Positions 24,101 through 32,263 of a stretch of 64,000 nucleotides of DNA are shown here, in pieces; position 1 is the first letter of the stretch; every line of letters begins with the position of its first letter. The translations under genes were made by a program, and so were the position numbers. Origin of the DNA: F23-B02 sp963650165 (GTDB taxonomy: Bacteria > Bacillota > Clostridia > Oscillospirales > Oscillospiraceae); assembly GCA_963650165.1 (NCBI GenBank), contig CAVJKX010000009.1, forward strand, positions 9,822-73,821, in the 5' to 3' direction. The notes under the pieces were generated by a model. The model did not search any database. It was not told where the DNA came from and was given only the letters and a program-made list of their open reading frames with translations.

Positions 24101-25328
24101 TTTTTTCTCGCGCACTCAGCTTATGGCCCTGTCGTGGTGGAGCGACGCGTCCCCGTACCGCGGGCTCGATGCGGTGATCTGCGACGGCGCGGTGCGCTCG
24201 GGCAAGACCCTGTGCATGGGCATATCCTTCGTCTGCTGGGCGATGCGGCGCTTCGACGGGCACGGCTTCGGCATATGCGGCAAGGCAAAAAGCAGCATAA
24301 GGCGCAACATGGTCGAGCCCCTGCTGCCGGTGCTGAGGGATATAGGCTTCACGGTGCGCGATCTCGTTTCGAAGGGCGTTATAGAGATAAGCTACCGCGG
24401 GAGAAAAAACCGCTTTTATCTCTTCGGCGGCAGGGACGAGAGCTCAAGCTCGCTCATTCAGGGCGTGACGCTTGCCGGTGCGCTGCTCGATGAGGTGGTC
24501 CTGATGCCGCGCTCCTTTGTCGAGCAGGCCTGCGCCCGATGCTCGGTAACGGGAAGCAAGCTGTGGTTCAACTGCAACCCGGAGAGCCCCCAGCACTGGT
24601 TCTACCGCGAGTGGATACGGAGAGCCGACGAGCGCAGGGCGCTGTATATCCACTTCACGCTCGAGGATAACCCCTCGCTGTCGAAGAAGATAATCGAGCG
24701 CTATAAGCGAATGTACAGCGGCGATTTTTACCGGCGCTTCATCCTCGGCCAGTGGGTGCTGCCCGAGGGCAGGGTGTATGACTTCTTCACCGAGGACATG
24801 CTCTGCGACGCACCGGCCGACTGCACCGAGCACATCGTCTCCTGCGACTACGGCACGAAAAACCCCAGCTCCTTCGGACTGTGGGGGAAAAGCGGCGACA
24901 GCTGGTACCGCCTGCGCGAGTATTACTACGACGGACGCAGGGAGGGCAGCCAGAAAACCGACGAGGAATACGTCGCCGAGCTTACACGGCTGTGCGGCGG
25001 CATAAGCCCCCGGCGCGTCATCGTCGATCCCTCGGCGGCAAGCTTCATCGAGGCGCTCTCGCGCGCGGGCTACCGCGTCGAAAAGGCCGACAACGACGTT
25101 CTGCGCGGCATACGCCTGACGGCCTCGTACCTCAAAAGCGGACGCATACGCATCTGCCGCGGCTGCGGCGACGCTCTGCGCGAGTTTTACCAGTACCGCT
25201 GGGACGACAGCGCCGGAAGGGAAGCGCCCTTAAAGCAGCACGATCACGCGATGGACGATATCCGTTATTTCGCCGCAGGCATCTCAAAACCTGTGCAGCC
25301 CCTCGGTGCTGCGTGGGTAGAAAGGTAG
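24090..25328 (+). CDS. Phage terminase large subunit
   Basis: 412-residue DNA-packaging motor. The N-terminal ATPase has Walker A GAVRSGKTLCMG near residue 30 and Walker B GALLDEVVLMP near residue 135, followed by the coupling motif FNCNPESPQHW. The C-terminal nuclease has SCDYGTKNPSSFG and the later acidic residues in VDPSAASF and HAMDDIRYF. All catalytic residues are present, so the gene looks functional. It resembles PBSX-type (XtmB) terminases. The start overlaps the small subunit gene; an upstream in-frame ATG at 24000 is rejected as lying inside that gene. Confidence 0.93.
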   Translation: MSFDFFSRTQLMALSWWSDASPYRGLDAVICDGAVRSGKTLCMGISFVCWAMRRFDGHGFGICGKAKSSIRRNMVEPLLPVLRDIGFTVRDLVSKGVIEISYRGRKNRFYLFGGRDESSSSLIQGVTLAGALLDEVVLMPRSFVEQACARCSVTGSKLWFNCNPESPQHWFYREWIRRADERRALYIHFTLEDNPSLSKKIIERYKRMYSGDFYRRFILGQWVLPEGRVYDFFTEDMLCDAPADCTEHIVSCDYGTKNPSSFGLWGKSGDSWYRLREYYYDGRREGSQKTDEEYVAELTRLCGGISPRRVIVDPSAASFIEALSRAGYRVEKADNDVLRGIRLTASYLKSGRIRICRGCGDALREFYQYRWDDSAGREAPLKQHDHAMDDIRYFAAGISKPVQPLGAAWVER

Positions 25329-25332
25329 GAAT

Positions 25333-26484
25333 ATGAAACTGTTTTCAAAACAAAAGACGGTATCGCCGAGGGTGCAGCTGCGCAGTACGGAGAAGCATCC
25401 GTTCGGCCTTATCGACAGCTATGTGCCGCTCGGCAGTGCGGAAACACGGCTTTACCGAATGATCCGCGAGGCGGTGCCGGTGGTGGACGCGGCGATACTC
25501 AAGATCGTCAGGCTCACCGGCGGCTTCGAGGCCCGCTGCGCGGATAAGAAGGCCGAGCGCGAGCTCAACGAGTTTCTGCGCACGGTGCCTGTCGGACGCG
25601 GCCAGACGGGGCTCGACTGCTTCCTCGCCGCTTACCTCGACTCGATGATAACCTGCGGCCGGGCCGTGGGCGAGATCGTCGTAAAAGGCAGCCGTGATAT
25701 CGCCGCGGTGCTCTGCGGAAACGTTGCCGACGTGCAGATACGCGAGGGCAAAACGCCGCTTGACTTCGAGCTGTGCGGAGTGTCCGAAACGGGCTGCGTC
25801 GTGCCGTTCAGGTATCAGGAGCTTCTGCTGTTTACGCCCTTCAATCCCGAGGCCGACTCGCCCTACGGCGTTTCGATGCTCAGAAGCATGCCCTTCCTGT
25901 GCGGGATACTGCTGAAGATCTATCAGTCGATAGGCATCAACTGGGAGCGCGCGGGCAATGTGCGCTTTGCGGTGGTATACAAGCCGCAGGGCGACGCCAT
26001 CGACAGGTTCTCGGCTCAGGAGCGGGCGCAGCAGATAGCCTCGCAGTGGTCGGAGGCCATGCAGAGCGGAAAAAGCGGCTCGGTGCGTGACTTCGTGGCG
26101 GTCGGCGACGTGGACATCAAGGTCATAGGCGCGGACAATCAGATCCTCGACAGCGAGGTGCCCGTGCGGCAGATACTCGAGCAGCTCATCGCGCGCACCG
26201 GCATACCGCCGTTCCTGCTCGGCCTCAACTGGTCGACGACCGAGCGCATGAGCGCACAACAGGCTGACCTCATGACGAGCGAGCTCAACGCCGTCCGCCG
26301 CTCGGTGACGCCCGTTATCGAGAAGATCTGCCGCCTGTGGCTGAATATGCACGGCTATGCCACAACGCTCGATATCGAGTGGGAGACGATCAATCTCCAG
26401 GACGAGATCGAGGAGGCCAAGGCTGCGCTGTATCTTGCGCAGAGGGACAAAATTTATTGGGAAGAAGGTAAAAAGCAAGAATGA
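25333..26484 (+). CDS. Phage portal protein
   Basis: 383 residues forming the DNA entry ring at the capsid vertex. Recognisable portal features are YRMIREAVPVVDAAILKIVR near residue 40, the long central block ending YGVSMLRSMPFL and a helical stem, and AQQADLMTSELNAVRRS near the end. It is intact, in the expected place right after the terminase (4-base gap), and overlaps the next gene by four bases (ATGA). Somewhat short for a portal (often 400-500 residues), in line with a compact system. Confidence 0.88.
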   Translation: MKLFSKQKTVSPRVQLRSTEKHPFGLIDSYVPLGSAETRLYRMIREAVPVVDAAILKIVRLTGGFEARCADKKAERELNEFLRTVPVGRGQTGLDCFLAAYLDSMITCGRAVGEIVVKGSRDIAAVLCGNVADVQIREGKTPLDFELCGVSETGCVVPFRYQELLLFTPFNPEADSPYGVSMLRSMPFLCGILLKIYQSIGINWERAGNVRFAVVYKPQGDAIDRFSAQERAQQIASQWSEAMQSGKSGSVRDFVAVGDVDIKVIGADNQILDSEVPVRQILEQLIARTGIPPFLLGLNWSTTERMSAQQADLMTSELNAVRRSVTPVIEKICRLWLNMHGYATTLDIEWETINLQDEIEEAKAALYLAQRDKIYWEEGKKQE

Positions 26485-27374
26485 AGATCATCAAGGACGG
26501 TTCGGCATCGGGCTCGGAGTGCACGCCGCAGGAGCTTCAGGCGATAAACGCCTTTGCAAAGACGCAGCTGGGCGCCGACGAGGTCTATACCTTTCAGGTG
26601 CTGCTGTGCGACAACGAGGTAGACCGTGACTTTGAACGCTTTTCGGTATCGACGCTCCGGGAGCTGAGCGAGCTTTTCGTCGGCGCGACGGGCATCTGCG
26701 ACCATGACTGGCGCAGTGAAAATCAGGTCGCGCGAATTTACAGAACGGAGCTTGTCACCGAAAAGAGCAGGACGACCTCCTGCGGCGAGCCCTACGTCTA
26801 CCTCAAGGGCTTTGCCTATATGCTGCGCACCGAGGCAAACGCCGAGCTCATCGCACAGATAGACGGCGGCATAAAGCGCGAAACGAGCATCGGCTGCTCG
26901 GTCGCGCAGAGCATATGCAGCATATGCGGAGCCGAGATCGGCAGCTGCACCCACGAAAAGGGCAGGCTCTACGGCGGGCAGCGGTGCTGCGCGGTGCTCA
27001 CGGGCGCGGTGGATGCATACGAGTGGAGCTTCGTCGCCGTTCCGGCGCAGAGGAGCGCGGGCGTCATAAAAAGCTTTATCGAAAGCGAGGCAGGACGCGG
27101 CTACAGGGCGGAGTTTGACGCCCTGGAGAAATCGGCGCAGCTCGGCCGAAAGTACATCGACGGTCTGCGCACGGAGGTGCTGCGGCTGTGCCTCGTGTGC
27201 GACGAGAGGCTGCATCCGGCGCTCGAAAAAAGCGTTCTTCTCATGGAGGAGCCGGAGCTTCTGAAGCTGCGGGACGCCTTCGAGGAGACGGTATCGAAGC
27301 GCTATCCGCCGCTGACCCAGCTTCCGGGCAGAGGCGAAGTCACCGCATTTTCCGGTGAAGAATACATTATTTGA
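26481..27374 (+). CDS. Putative phage prohead protease / capsid assembly protein
   Basis: 297 residues. The N-terminal 190 residues look like a prohead-protease fold: VLLCDNEVDRDFERFSVSTL, GICDHDWRSENQVARI (candidate catalytic His in DHDW), and RETSIGCSVA (candidate Ser). An internal CSICGAEIGSC cysteine cluster may bind metal. The C-terminal 100 residues are helical and could be scaffold. Position between portal and capsid genes supports the call, but the catalytic residues are inferred, not proven. ATGA overlap with the portal gene. Confidence 0.7.
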   Translation: MKIIKDGSASGSECTPQELQAINAFAKTQLGADEVYTFQVLLCDNEVDRDFERFSVSTLRELSELFVGATGICDHDWRSENQVARIYRTELVTEKSRTTSCGEPYVYLKGFAYMLRTEANAELIAQIDGGIKRETSIGCSVAQSICSICGAEIGSCTHEKGRLYGGQRCCAVLTGAVDAYEWSFVAVPAQRSAGVIKSFIESEAGRGYRAEFDALEKSAQLGRKYIDGLRTEVLRLCLVCDERLHPALEKSVLLMEEPELLKLRDAFEETVSKRYPPLTQLPGRGEVTAFSGEEYII

Positions 27375-27395
27375 TCTCAGACAGGAGGATAAAAA

Positions 27396-27740
27396 ATGAA
27401 AGTCAGTTTTGAAGGCATCGGAGAGCAGGTGCTCTCCTTCGGCAAGGAAAGCGGCGTTGCAAAGGGCTCGCTGGTAAAAATGAGCGCGAACAGCACCGTC
27501 AAGGCCTGCTCGGCGGGCGATCGCTTCATGGGCGTGTGCATCGCGGCGGGCGACGCGTTTGCGGAGATAAAGACTGCGGGCTACGTCGAGCTCGGCTATA
27601 CCGACACGGCTCCCGCCGTCGGCTACGCAACACTCGCGGCAAGCACGGGCGGCAAGGTAAAGACCGTCACGTCAGGCGGCGCGCAGTACCTCGTCGTCAA
27701 GGTGGACACCGCCGCCGCTACGGTCGGCTTCATAATGTAA
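27396..27740 (+). CDS. Putative capsid decoration protein
   Basis: 114 residues, all-beta in pattern, rich in Gly, Ala, Val and Thr and without charged clusters (VAKGSLVKMSANSTVKACSA, then GDRFMGVCIAAGD). Short beta-barrel proteins of this kind directly before the major capsid gene are typically head decoration or stabilisation proteins (lambda gpD/DUF2190-like). AGGAGG RBS. Function is inferred from position and composition. Confidence 0.7.
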   Translation: MKVSFEGIGEQVLSFGKESGVAKGSLVKMSANSTVKACSAGDRFMGVCIAAGDAFAEIKTAGYVELGYTDTAPAVGYATLAASTGGKVKTVTSGGAQYLVVKVDTAAATVGFIM

Positions 27741-27752
27741 GGAGGATATATC

Positions 27753-28784
27753 ATGGCATACAATTTCAACGAGATAAAGCTCGAAAAGGGCATGTATTCC
27801 GAGCGCGGCAGAAGCTTTGAGCAGACTCTCGAGGCGCTCGACCCCAACGAAAACTACAAGGGCACCCCCTATGAGGGACTCGATGCGTTCCAGCGCCAGC
27901 TCAAGCGCTTCGATATCAAGGTGCGCGGCGCGGGCAGCGACGTTGTCGAGAAGTTTTTCTCCACCTCCGAGTCCGCGGTGCTGTTTCCCGAGTACGTTTC
28001 GCGCAGCGTAAAGGCCGGTATGGAGGAGGGAAACATCCTGCCCTCGATCACCGCGACCGTCACCCGCTTTGACGGCATGGACTACCGCTCCATTTACTCG
28101 ACGGCCACCGAGGACGACAAGAGCCTGCGCTATGTCGGCGAGGGCGCTGCCATCCCGCAGACCGAGGTCAGGGCGTCCGACCATCTTGTAAACCTCAAAA
28201 AGCGCGGCAGAATGCTCGTCGCGTCCTACGAGGCGATCCGCTTCCAGCGCCTTGACCTGTTTTCCGTCATGCTCCGTCAGATCGGCAACCAGATCATGCG
28301 CATGCATCTTGAGGACGCCATCGACGTCATAAGAAACGGCGACGGCAACTCCAACGGCGCGGCGGCCTACGCAGTGGGCGATACGACCATAGGCGGCACA
28401 GCCGGAAGCCTGAGCTACGGGGAGCTTCTGAATTTCTGGAACACCTTCGATCCCTACACCATGAACACCATGCTCGCGGCTCCCGACGTCATGATGAAGA
28501 TACTCAGATGCTCGGAGTTCCAGAACCCTCTGTCGGGCCTGAACTTCCAGGGCACGGGCGAGCCCGGCAATCCTCTGGGCGCAAAGCTCATCCGCTGCTC
28601 GGCAATGCCTGCGGGCAAGGTAATCGGTCTGGACAAGGGCTACGCCCTTGAGATGGTCACGGCAGGCGACGTGAGCGTAGAGTACGACAGGCTCATCGAC
28701 CGCCAGCTCGAGCGCGCCGCGATCACCAGCATCTCCGGCTTCGCAAAGCTCTACACCGAGGCATCCAAGGTGCTGACCGTCTGA
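27753..28784 (+). CDS. Major capsid protein, HK97-fold type
   Basis: 343 residues. Visible are an N-terminal helical segment without a long scaffold domain, AVLFPEYVSRSVKAGMEEGN (N-arm/E-loop region), RYVGEGAAIPQTEV, the spine helix around SVMLRQIGNQIMRMHLEDAI, and the ADP-domain block TMLAAPDVMMKILRCSEF. This matches clostridial phage capsid proteins. AAGGAGG RBS and 12-base gap after the decoration gene. Full length, with no frameshift. Confidence 0.85.
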   Translation: MAYNFNEIKLEKGMYSERGRSFEQTLEALDPNENYKGTPYEGLDAFQRQLKRFDIKVRGAGSDVVEKFFSTSESAVLFPEYVSRSVKAGMEEGNILPSITATVTRFDGMDYRSIYSTATEDDKSLRYVGEGAAIPQTEVRASDHLVNLKKRGRMLVASYEAIRFQRLDLFSVMLRQIGNQIMRMHLEDAIDVIRNGDGNSNGAAAYAVGDTTIGGTAGSLSYGELLNFWNTFDPYTMNTMLAAPDVMMKILRCSEFQNPLSGLNFQGTGEPGNPLGAKLIRCSAMPAGKVIGLDKGYALEMVTAGDVSVEYDRLIDRQLERAAITSISGFAKLYTEASKVLTV

Positions 28785-28836
28785 TAAAAAATAAGGAGGC
28801 GGGGTAAAACCCGTCTCCGATTCAAGGAGGGATCCG

Positions 28837-29208
28837 ATGTCATATACGGATATGGACATAGAAATGAAGGCGCTGAGCATGCTTGGCGCGAGCGTGCCCG
28901 ACGAGGACGCGGTGATGCTGCGCACGGTCTGCACCGCCGCTGCGGCCGAGCTCGAAGGAAGGCTGCGCAGGGGAGCTTCATCGGACGGGATAACGGAGCT
29001 TTTCACCACGGCCGCCGCCATGCTGGCGATATCGATGTACATGGAGCTCGGCGCCGCGCACTCCGGCGGGGTGAGCGGCTTTACGGCCGGCCGGCTTTCG
29101 GTACAGCTCGGCGGAGCCTCGGCCGCTGCCCTGCGGAAAAGCGCGGAAACGCTGCTCGGAGCGTATCTCGATACGGGCGGCTTTGAATTTACGGGGGTGC
29201 GGGGATGA
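28837..29208 (+). CDS. Head-tail connector-like protein (gp6/YqbG type)
   Basis: 123 residues, mainly helical: DMDIEMKALSMLGASV, then two long Ala-rich helices (TVCTAAAAELEGRLRRG; LFTTAAAMLAISMYMELGAA) and a Gly-rich turn. This arrangement and the position after the capsid gene fit the adaptor that sits under the portal. Begins after an AAGGAGGG RBS; overlaps the next gene by four bases. Confidence 0.65.
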   Translation: MSYTDMDIEMKALSMLGASVPDEDAVMLRTVCTAAAAELEGRLRRGASSDGITELFTTAAAMLAISMYMELGAAHSGGVSGFTAGRLSVQLGGASAAALRKSAETLLGAYLDTGGFEFTGVRG

Positions 29209-29507
29209 CGGTGACGGAAAGACTGCTGCACGGCTGCGGCGAGGTCATGACCATCGGCTCGGCCGAGGGAAGGGGCTTTATCTCCTGCCTCGACCCGGAC
29301 GATGCGCAGATACACAAAACACAGCTTGCGCCGGGCGTGACGAACAATTCGAAATACCGCCTCATTACCGACACCGAGAGCATAGCCGAGGGCGACGCGG
29401 TGATCGCCGCGGGGCGCAGTTATATCGTTCTGCGCGTCGAGCCCGTGCGCATATTCGGCGCGTTTTCGCACAATGAGTGCATACTCAAGCTGAAGGGAGG
29501 GGCATAA
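29205..29507 (+). CDS. Putative head-tail stopper / closure protein
   Basis: 100 residues, beta-rich (RGFISCLDPDDAQIHKTQLA, YRLITDTESIAEGDAVIAAG, YIVLRVEPVRIFG). It is small and barrel-like, in the slot where stopper proteins (gp16/XkdH-like) are encoded, between the connector and tail-completion genes. The call is positional; I do not recognise a diagnostic motif. ATGA overlap with the upstream gene. Confidence 0.55.
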   Translation: MTVTERLLHGCGEVMTIGSAEGRGFISCLDPDDAQIHKTQLAPGVTNNSKYRLITDTESIAEGDAVIAAGRSYIVLRVEPVRIFGAFSHNECILKLKGGA

Positions 29508-29978
29508 ATGCTTGAAGAGATAGCCGCGGGGATTGTAAAGCTGCTGACTGATGCCGGCATCAGGGCCGTGACGGCCTTCCCGGCGGAGGAGCTGTGTCCG
29601 TGCGCACCCTTCGTGTGCGTGGGGATCGCTTCGGCGCGGCTCAGCTCGTCGGGGCTCGGCAATTACATAGGCGTGTGCACCGAGGACGGCACGGTCAAGG
29701 AAATGTACGGCGAAAAGGCCGGGCTCACGCTCGCATTGGACGTATACGCTCCGGCCTCGGAGAGCGAGGGCTGCTCGGAGCTTGCCGACCGCGTCCGCTG
29801 CGCCCTGTACGGCGCGGACGGAGTGTCCGTCACTGAGTTTTCCTTCGGCGAGGTGAAGTATGATGCCGACAGCCGCCTCCTGTGCTCACGCTGCACGGCG
29901 AAGGCGGGCGCGTATCTCGTGCGTGAAAAGCGCGGCAGCTCGCTGTCGGACATCAGAATAGGGGAGGCCGGAGCATGA
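29508..29978 (+). CDS. Putative tail completion / terminator protein
   Basis: 156 residues with an N-terminal helix (LEEIAAGIVKLLTDAGIRAV) followed by alternating strands (LTLALDVYAP) and FSFGEVKYDADSRLLCSR near the end. The helix-then-sheet pattern and position match tail terminator proteins (gpU/XkdJ-like) that cap the tail tube. GGGAGGGG RBS, immediately after the previous stop, and ATGA overlap downstream. Function inferred from order. Confidence 0.55.
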   Translation: MLEEIAAGIVKLLTDAGIRAVTAFPAEELCPCAPFVCVGIASARLSSSGLGNYIGVCTEDGTVKEMYGEKAGLTLALDVYAPASESEGCSELADRVRCALYGADGVSVTEFSFGEVKYDADSRLLCSRCTAKAGAYLVREKRGSSLSDIRIGEAGA

Positions 29979-30346
29979 ATATTATAAGGACCTGCCGTGC
30001 GGATACGGACAGGGTCGGCGTCAACGGCGTTCCGCTTGCGGGCGTGACGCTCGCAGAGGAGTACGAAAGCTATTCGGAGTACCCCGTGCTCGGCTTCGGC
30101 GACTCATGCCCGAGCGCGATACTCACATTCGACCGGCGCTACGGCGTCGTTCTGGAGCGCTCCGCGGCCGTCGGCGACGGCGTGAGCTTTGAAAACATCG
30201 GCAGCTTTGAGCTCCAGCTCGGCGGCAGGATATACGGCGGCTGCCGCTGCACGGAGCTTAAAAAGGAGAAGGCGCCGGACGGCTCGGAGAGAGAAAAAAT
30301 AACTATCCGAGCAGCGGAGCGGCAGGAGGTGGAAGGCAATGAATAA
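29975..30346 (+). CDS. Unassigned cassette protein in the tail-gene position
   Basis: 123 residues, predicted beta-rich (VGVNGVPLAGVTLAEEYESY; VSFENIGSFELQLGGRIYGG). It lies where phages encode the tail tube, yet it is shorter than common tube proteins and I do not recognise a family. If the cassette makes any tube at all, this is the most likely candidate. It overlaps the upstream gene by four bases and the downstream small gene by eight. Confidence 0.6.
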   Translation: MNIIRTCRADTDRVGVNGVPLAGVTLAEEYESYSEYPVLGFGDSCPSAILTFDRRYGVVLERSAAVGDGVSFENIGSFELQLGGRIYGGCRCTELKKEKAPDGSEREKITIRAAERQEVEGNE

Positions 30347-30509
30347 TGAAGGTCAAATGCCGGTCGGGCGCAGCTACACGCCGGACGAGAACGGCGTTAA
30401 CTTCGACGAGCAGCAGCTTTTCGTTGTGCGGCGGCGCGACATGTCCTTCGTGTCGGACTATTTCCGCCGTGACGCACGCAGATATGACAACGGCTTCGAG
30501 CTGTATTAG
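30339..30509 (+). CDS. Small cassette protein, 56 residues
   Basis: ATG 30339 lies 8 bases inside the previous gene and has an ideal CAGGAGGTGG ribosome binding site; the stop is TAG 30507-30509. The protein is hydrophilic and Arg-rich (VVRRRDMSFVSDYFRRDARR) with no membrane segment. Clean spacing to both neighbours and host-like codons support a real gene. Unknown function; in tailed phages small acidic/basic proteins here include tail-assembly chaperones. Confidence 0.7.
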   Translation: MNNEGQMPVGRSYTPDENGVNFDEQQLFVVRRRDMSFVSDYFRRDARRYDNGFELY

Positions 30510-30520
30510 GAGGGGTAAAC

Positions 30521-31090
30521 ATGCTTGCACCAATGCAATACCGGGATTTCGTGTGGCCGAATAACCCGCGGGTGTTCGAGGTCGAATACCGCCGCACGCT
30601 GCACAGCTACAAGCTGCCGTTTTCCGGCTACGTCGTGCAGGATCTGGGGCTTCAGAACAGGATCATACGCGGCGAGGGCGAATTCGTCGGCAGCCGGGCT
30701 TATGAGAACTTCCGCAGGCTTGCCGCGCTTTTCGAGGAGAACAAGGGCGGAAAGCTCGTGCATCCCGTGTGGCCGGTGATGCGCGCCTATTTTGCGAAGC
30801 TGAGCCTGAAGCAGGAGCCGAAGGAGGACTATATAAGCTATAGCTTTGAGTTCTGGGAGTACACCGGCAGCACATTCGAGGATGCCGCCGAAGCCATAGA
30901 CGAGACCGACTACGGCAATCCTCTTGCCGATATAAGCCGCGTGCGCTACTACTCGGCGGGCGAGAACGACACGCTGCGGAGCATAGCGCAGTCCAAGGCG
31001 ATCGCTCTCTCCGTTCTGCAGGAGCTCAATCCGGACATAACGAATTCCGACGCCGTTATATCATACGGCAGACTCATAAGGATAAGGTGA
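30521..31090 (+). CDS. LysM-containing tail/baseplate protein (XkdP-like)
   Basis: 189 residues. The first 120 residues (QYRDFVWPNNPRVFEVEYRR; YSFEFWEYTG) resemble the XkdP/DNA-circularisation-N type tail protein. The C-terminal 50 residues (SAGENDTLRSIAQSKAIAL, then LQELNPDI) form a LysM-like motif ending in RLIRIR. In PBSX-like particles this protein follows the tape measure and helps build the hub. No tape-measure gene precedes it here. GGAGGGG RBS. Confidence 0.75.
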   Translation: MLAPMQYRDFVWPNNPRVFEVEYRRTLHSYKLPFSGYVVQDLGLQNRIIRGEGEFVGSRAYENFRRLAALFEENKGGKLVHPVWPVMRAYFAKLSLKQEPKEDYISYSFEFWEYTGSTFEDAAEAIDETDYGNPLADISRVRYYSAGENDTLRSIAQSKAIALSVLQELNPDITNSDAVISYGRLIRIR

Positions 31091-31094
31091 CGCG

Positions 31095-32027
31095 ATGAAG
31101 GGGTATATCATAGACAAAAGCGGCGTGCAGACGGAGCTGCCGGAGTTCCTGTCGTGGGACGTGTGCCACGGCATGGGCGAGCCCTGCGACTGGTTCGAGG
31201 TCAGCTTCATATACTACGCAGACCGGCTTTCAAAGCTGAGATCGGCGTGCAGATTCAGGGCGCTGCATAATGGCGGCGTCGTGTTTACGGGCGTTATCGA
31301 CGAATACAGCATCAGTATCGACGAAAAGGGCTCGGTGGTGACGCTCTCCGGGCGCTCGGATGCCGCGCTGCTGCTCGATAACGAGCTTGCGGCGCAGGAG
31401 TATGCCTCGCTTGGCAGCGCGGCGGCGGTGAGCTCCTTCGTTTCGCCCTTCGGCATAACGAGCTTCGTCTCGGGCGCGTCGAAAACGCTGTACGGCTTTT
31501 CGGTCCGCAGCGGCGAGAGCGCGTGGAGCGCACTCAGGCGCTTCTGCCGCTTTGCATGGAACACTACACCGTTTTTCGCAAAGGACGGAACGCTTATAAT
31601 GAACGGCCGCGCGGGGCAGACGATAACGGTCGACGCCTCGAAGGACGCGGCGGGCATCGCCATGTGCGATGAGCGCTACGGCATAATTTCGGATATCACC
31701 GTGCGAAACCGCGTCAGCGGCACGAGCTACACCGTGTCAAACGCAGACTTCGTATCGCGCGGCGGCAAGTGCCACAGGGAGCTGACCGTTCCGAAAACGA
31801 CCGGAGCGGACGCGGCGCGGTACACCGCCGAATATCAGATAGCCGAGTCAAAGCGCGGCAAAAGCTGCGTAAAGCTCACGCTCACAAAGCAGTTTGCCTG
31901 CTTTCCGGGTGACAGGGTGAGCCTTGCAGCCTCAAAGCTCGGCATAAGCGGCGTGTACACCGTCCTCTCGGCACACTGCTGGGCGGATTCCCTGAGCGCC
32001 GGAACCGTTGTTACACTGGAGGTGTGA
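31095..32027 (+). CDS. Baseplate hub protein (XkdQ/gpD-like)
   Basis: 310 residues. The opening DVCHGMGEPCDWFEVSFIYY and the following beta-barrel (FRALHNGGVVFTGVIDEYSI; VTLSGRSDAALLLDNELA), then a helical insert with SAWSALRRFCRFAW, match the hub family that links tail tube and spike in contractile systems. Full length, 4 bases after the LysM gene. It implies that a tail or injection-like device is, or once was, encoded. Confidence 0.75.
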   Translation: MKGYIIDKSGVQTELPEFLSWDVCHGMGEPCDWFEVSFIYYADRLSKLRSACRFRALHNGGVVFTGVIDEYSISIDEKGSVVTLSGRSDAALLLDNELAAQEYASLGSAAAVSSFVSPFGITSFVSGASKTLYGFSVRSGESAWSALRRFCRFAWNTTPFFAKDGTLIMNGRAGQTITVDASKDAAGIAMCDERYGIISDITVRNRVSGTSYTVSNADFVSRGGKCHRELTVPKTTGADAARYTAEYQIAESKRGKSCVKLTLTKQFACFPGDRVSLAASKLGISGVYTVLSAHCWADSLSAGTVVTLEV

Positions 32028-32029
32028 GC

Positions 32030-32203
32030 ATGTGGCTATCCGAGATAAAGCGAAGGGGCGAACAGTCGTCCACGCTTCCGGACATAAGCGTGAGCGCCGG
32101 CGGCGACATTAATCTCGAGACCGCCGCCGCGCGCATATGTATAAAAAACAGCGGCGAGATCCTCATCGAGGGCACGGTCACCGTAAACGGACAGGCGATA
32201 TGA
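32030..32203 (+). CDS. Small spike-like cassette protein, 57 residues
   Basis: ATG 32030 to TGA 32201-32203. It starts 3 bases after the hub stop, with GGAGG 4-8 bases upstream. The C-terminal half (SAGGDINLETAAARICIKNS, then GEILIEGTVTVNGQ) shows the hydrophobic-alternating repeat of the beta-helix tip of phage spike proteins (gpV/gp5 C-termini). A complete spike would be 150-200 residues, so this is either a minimal tip or a remnant. Last gene of the cassette; an inverted repeat follows. Confidence 0.65.
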   Translation: MWLSEIKRRGEQSSTLPDISVSAGGDINLETAAARICIKNSGEILIEGTVTVNGQAI

Positions 32204-32206
32204 ATA

Positions 32207-32241
32207 TAAAAAAAACGAGCGTACCGTTTCGGTACGCTCGC
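32207..32241 (-). terminator. Terminator of gdhA
   Basis: GAGCGTACC / GGTACGCTC with a GTTTC loop; the minus strand continues into TTTTTTTT. The plus strand has no T run, so it is at best a weak stop for the cassette. Confidence 0.85.
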
Positions 32242-32263
32242 TTGCTGAAATTTAATTTACGGA

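Noticed and set aside
27672..29471. 599-codon minus-strand frame across the capsid genes.
   Set aside because: Antisense shadow; no RBS, no motif, and it crosses several well-placed plus-strand genes.
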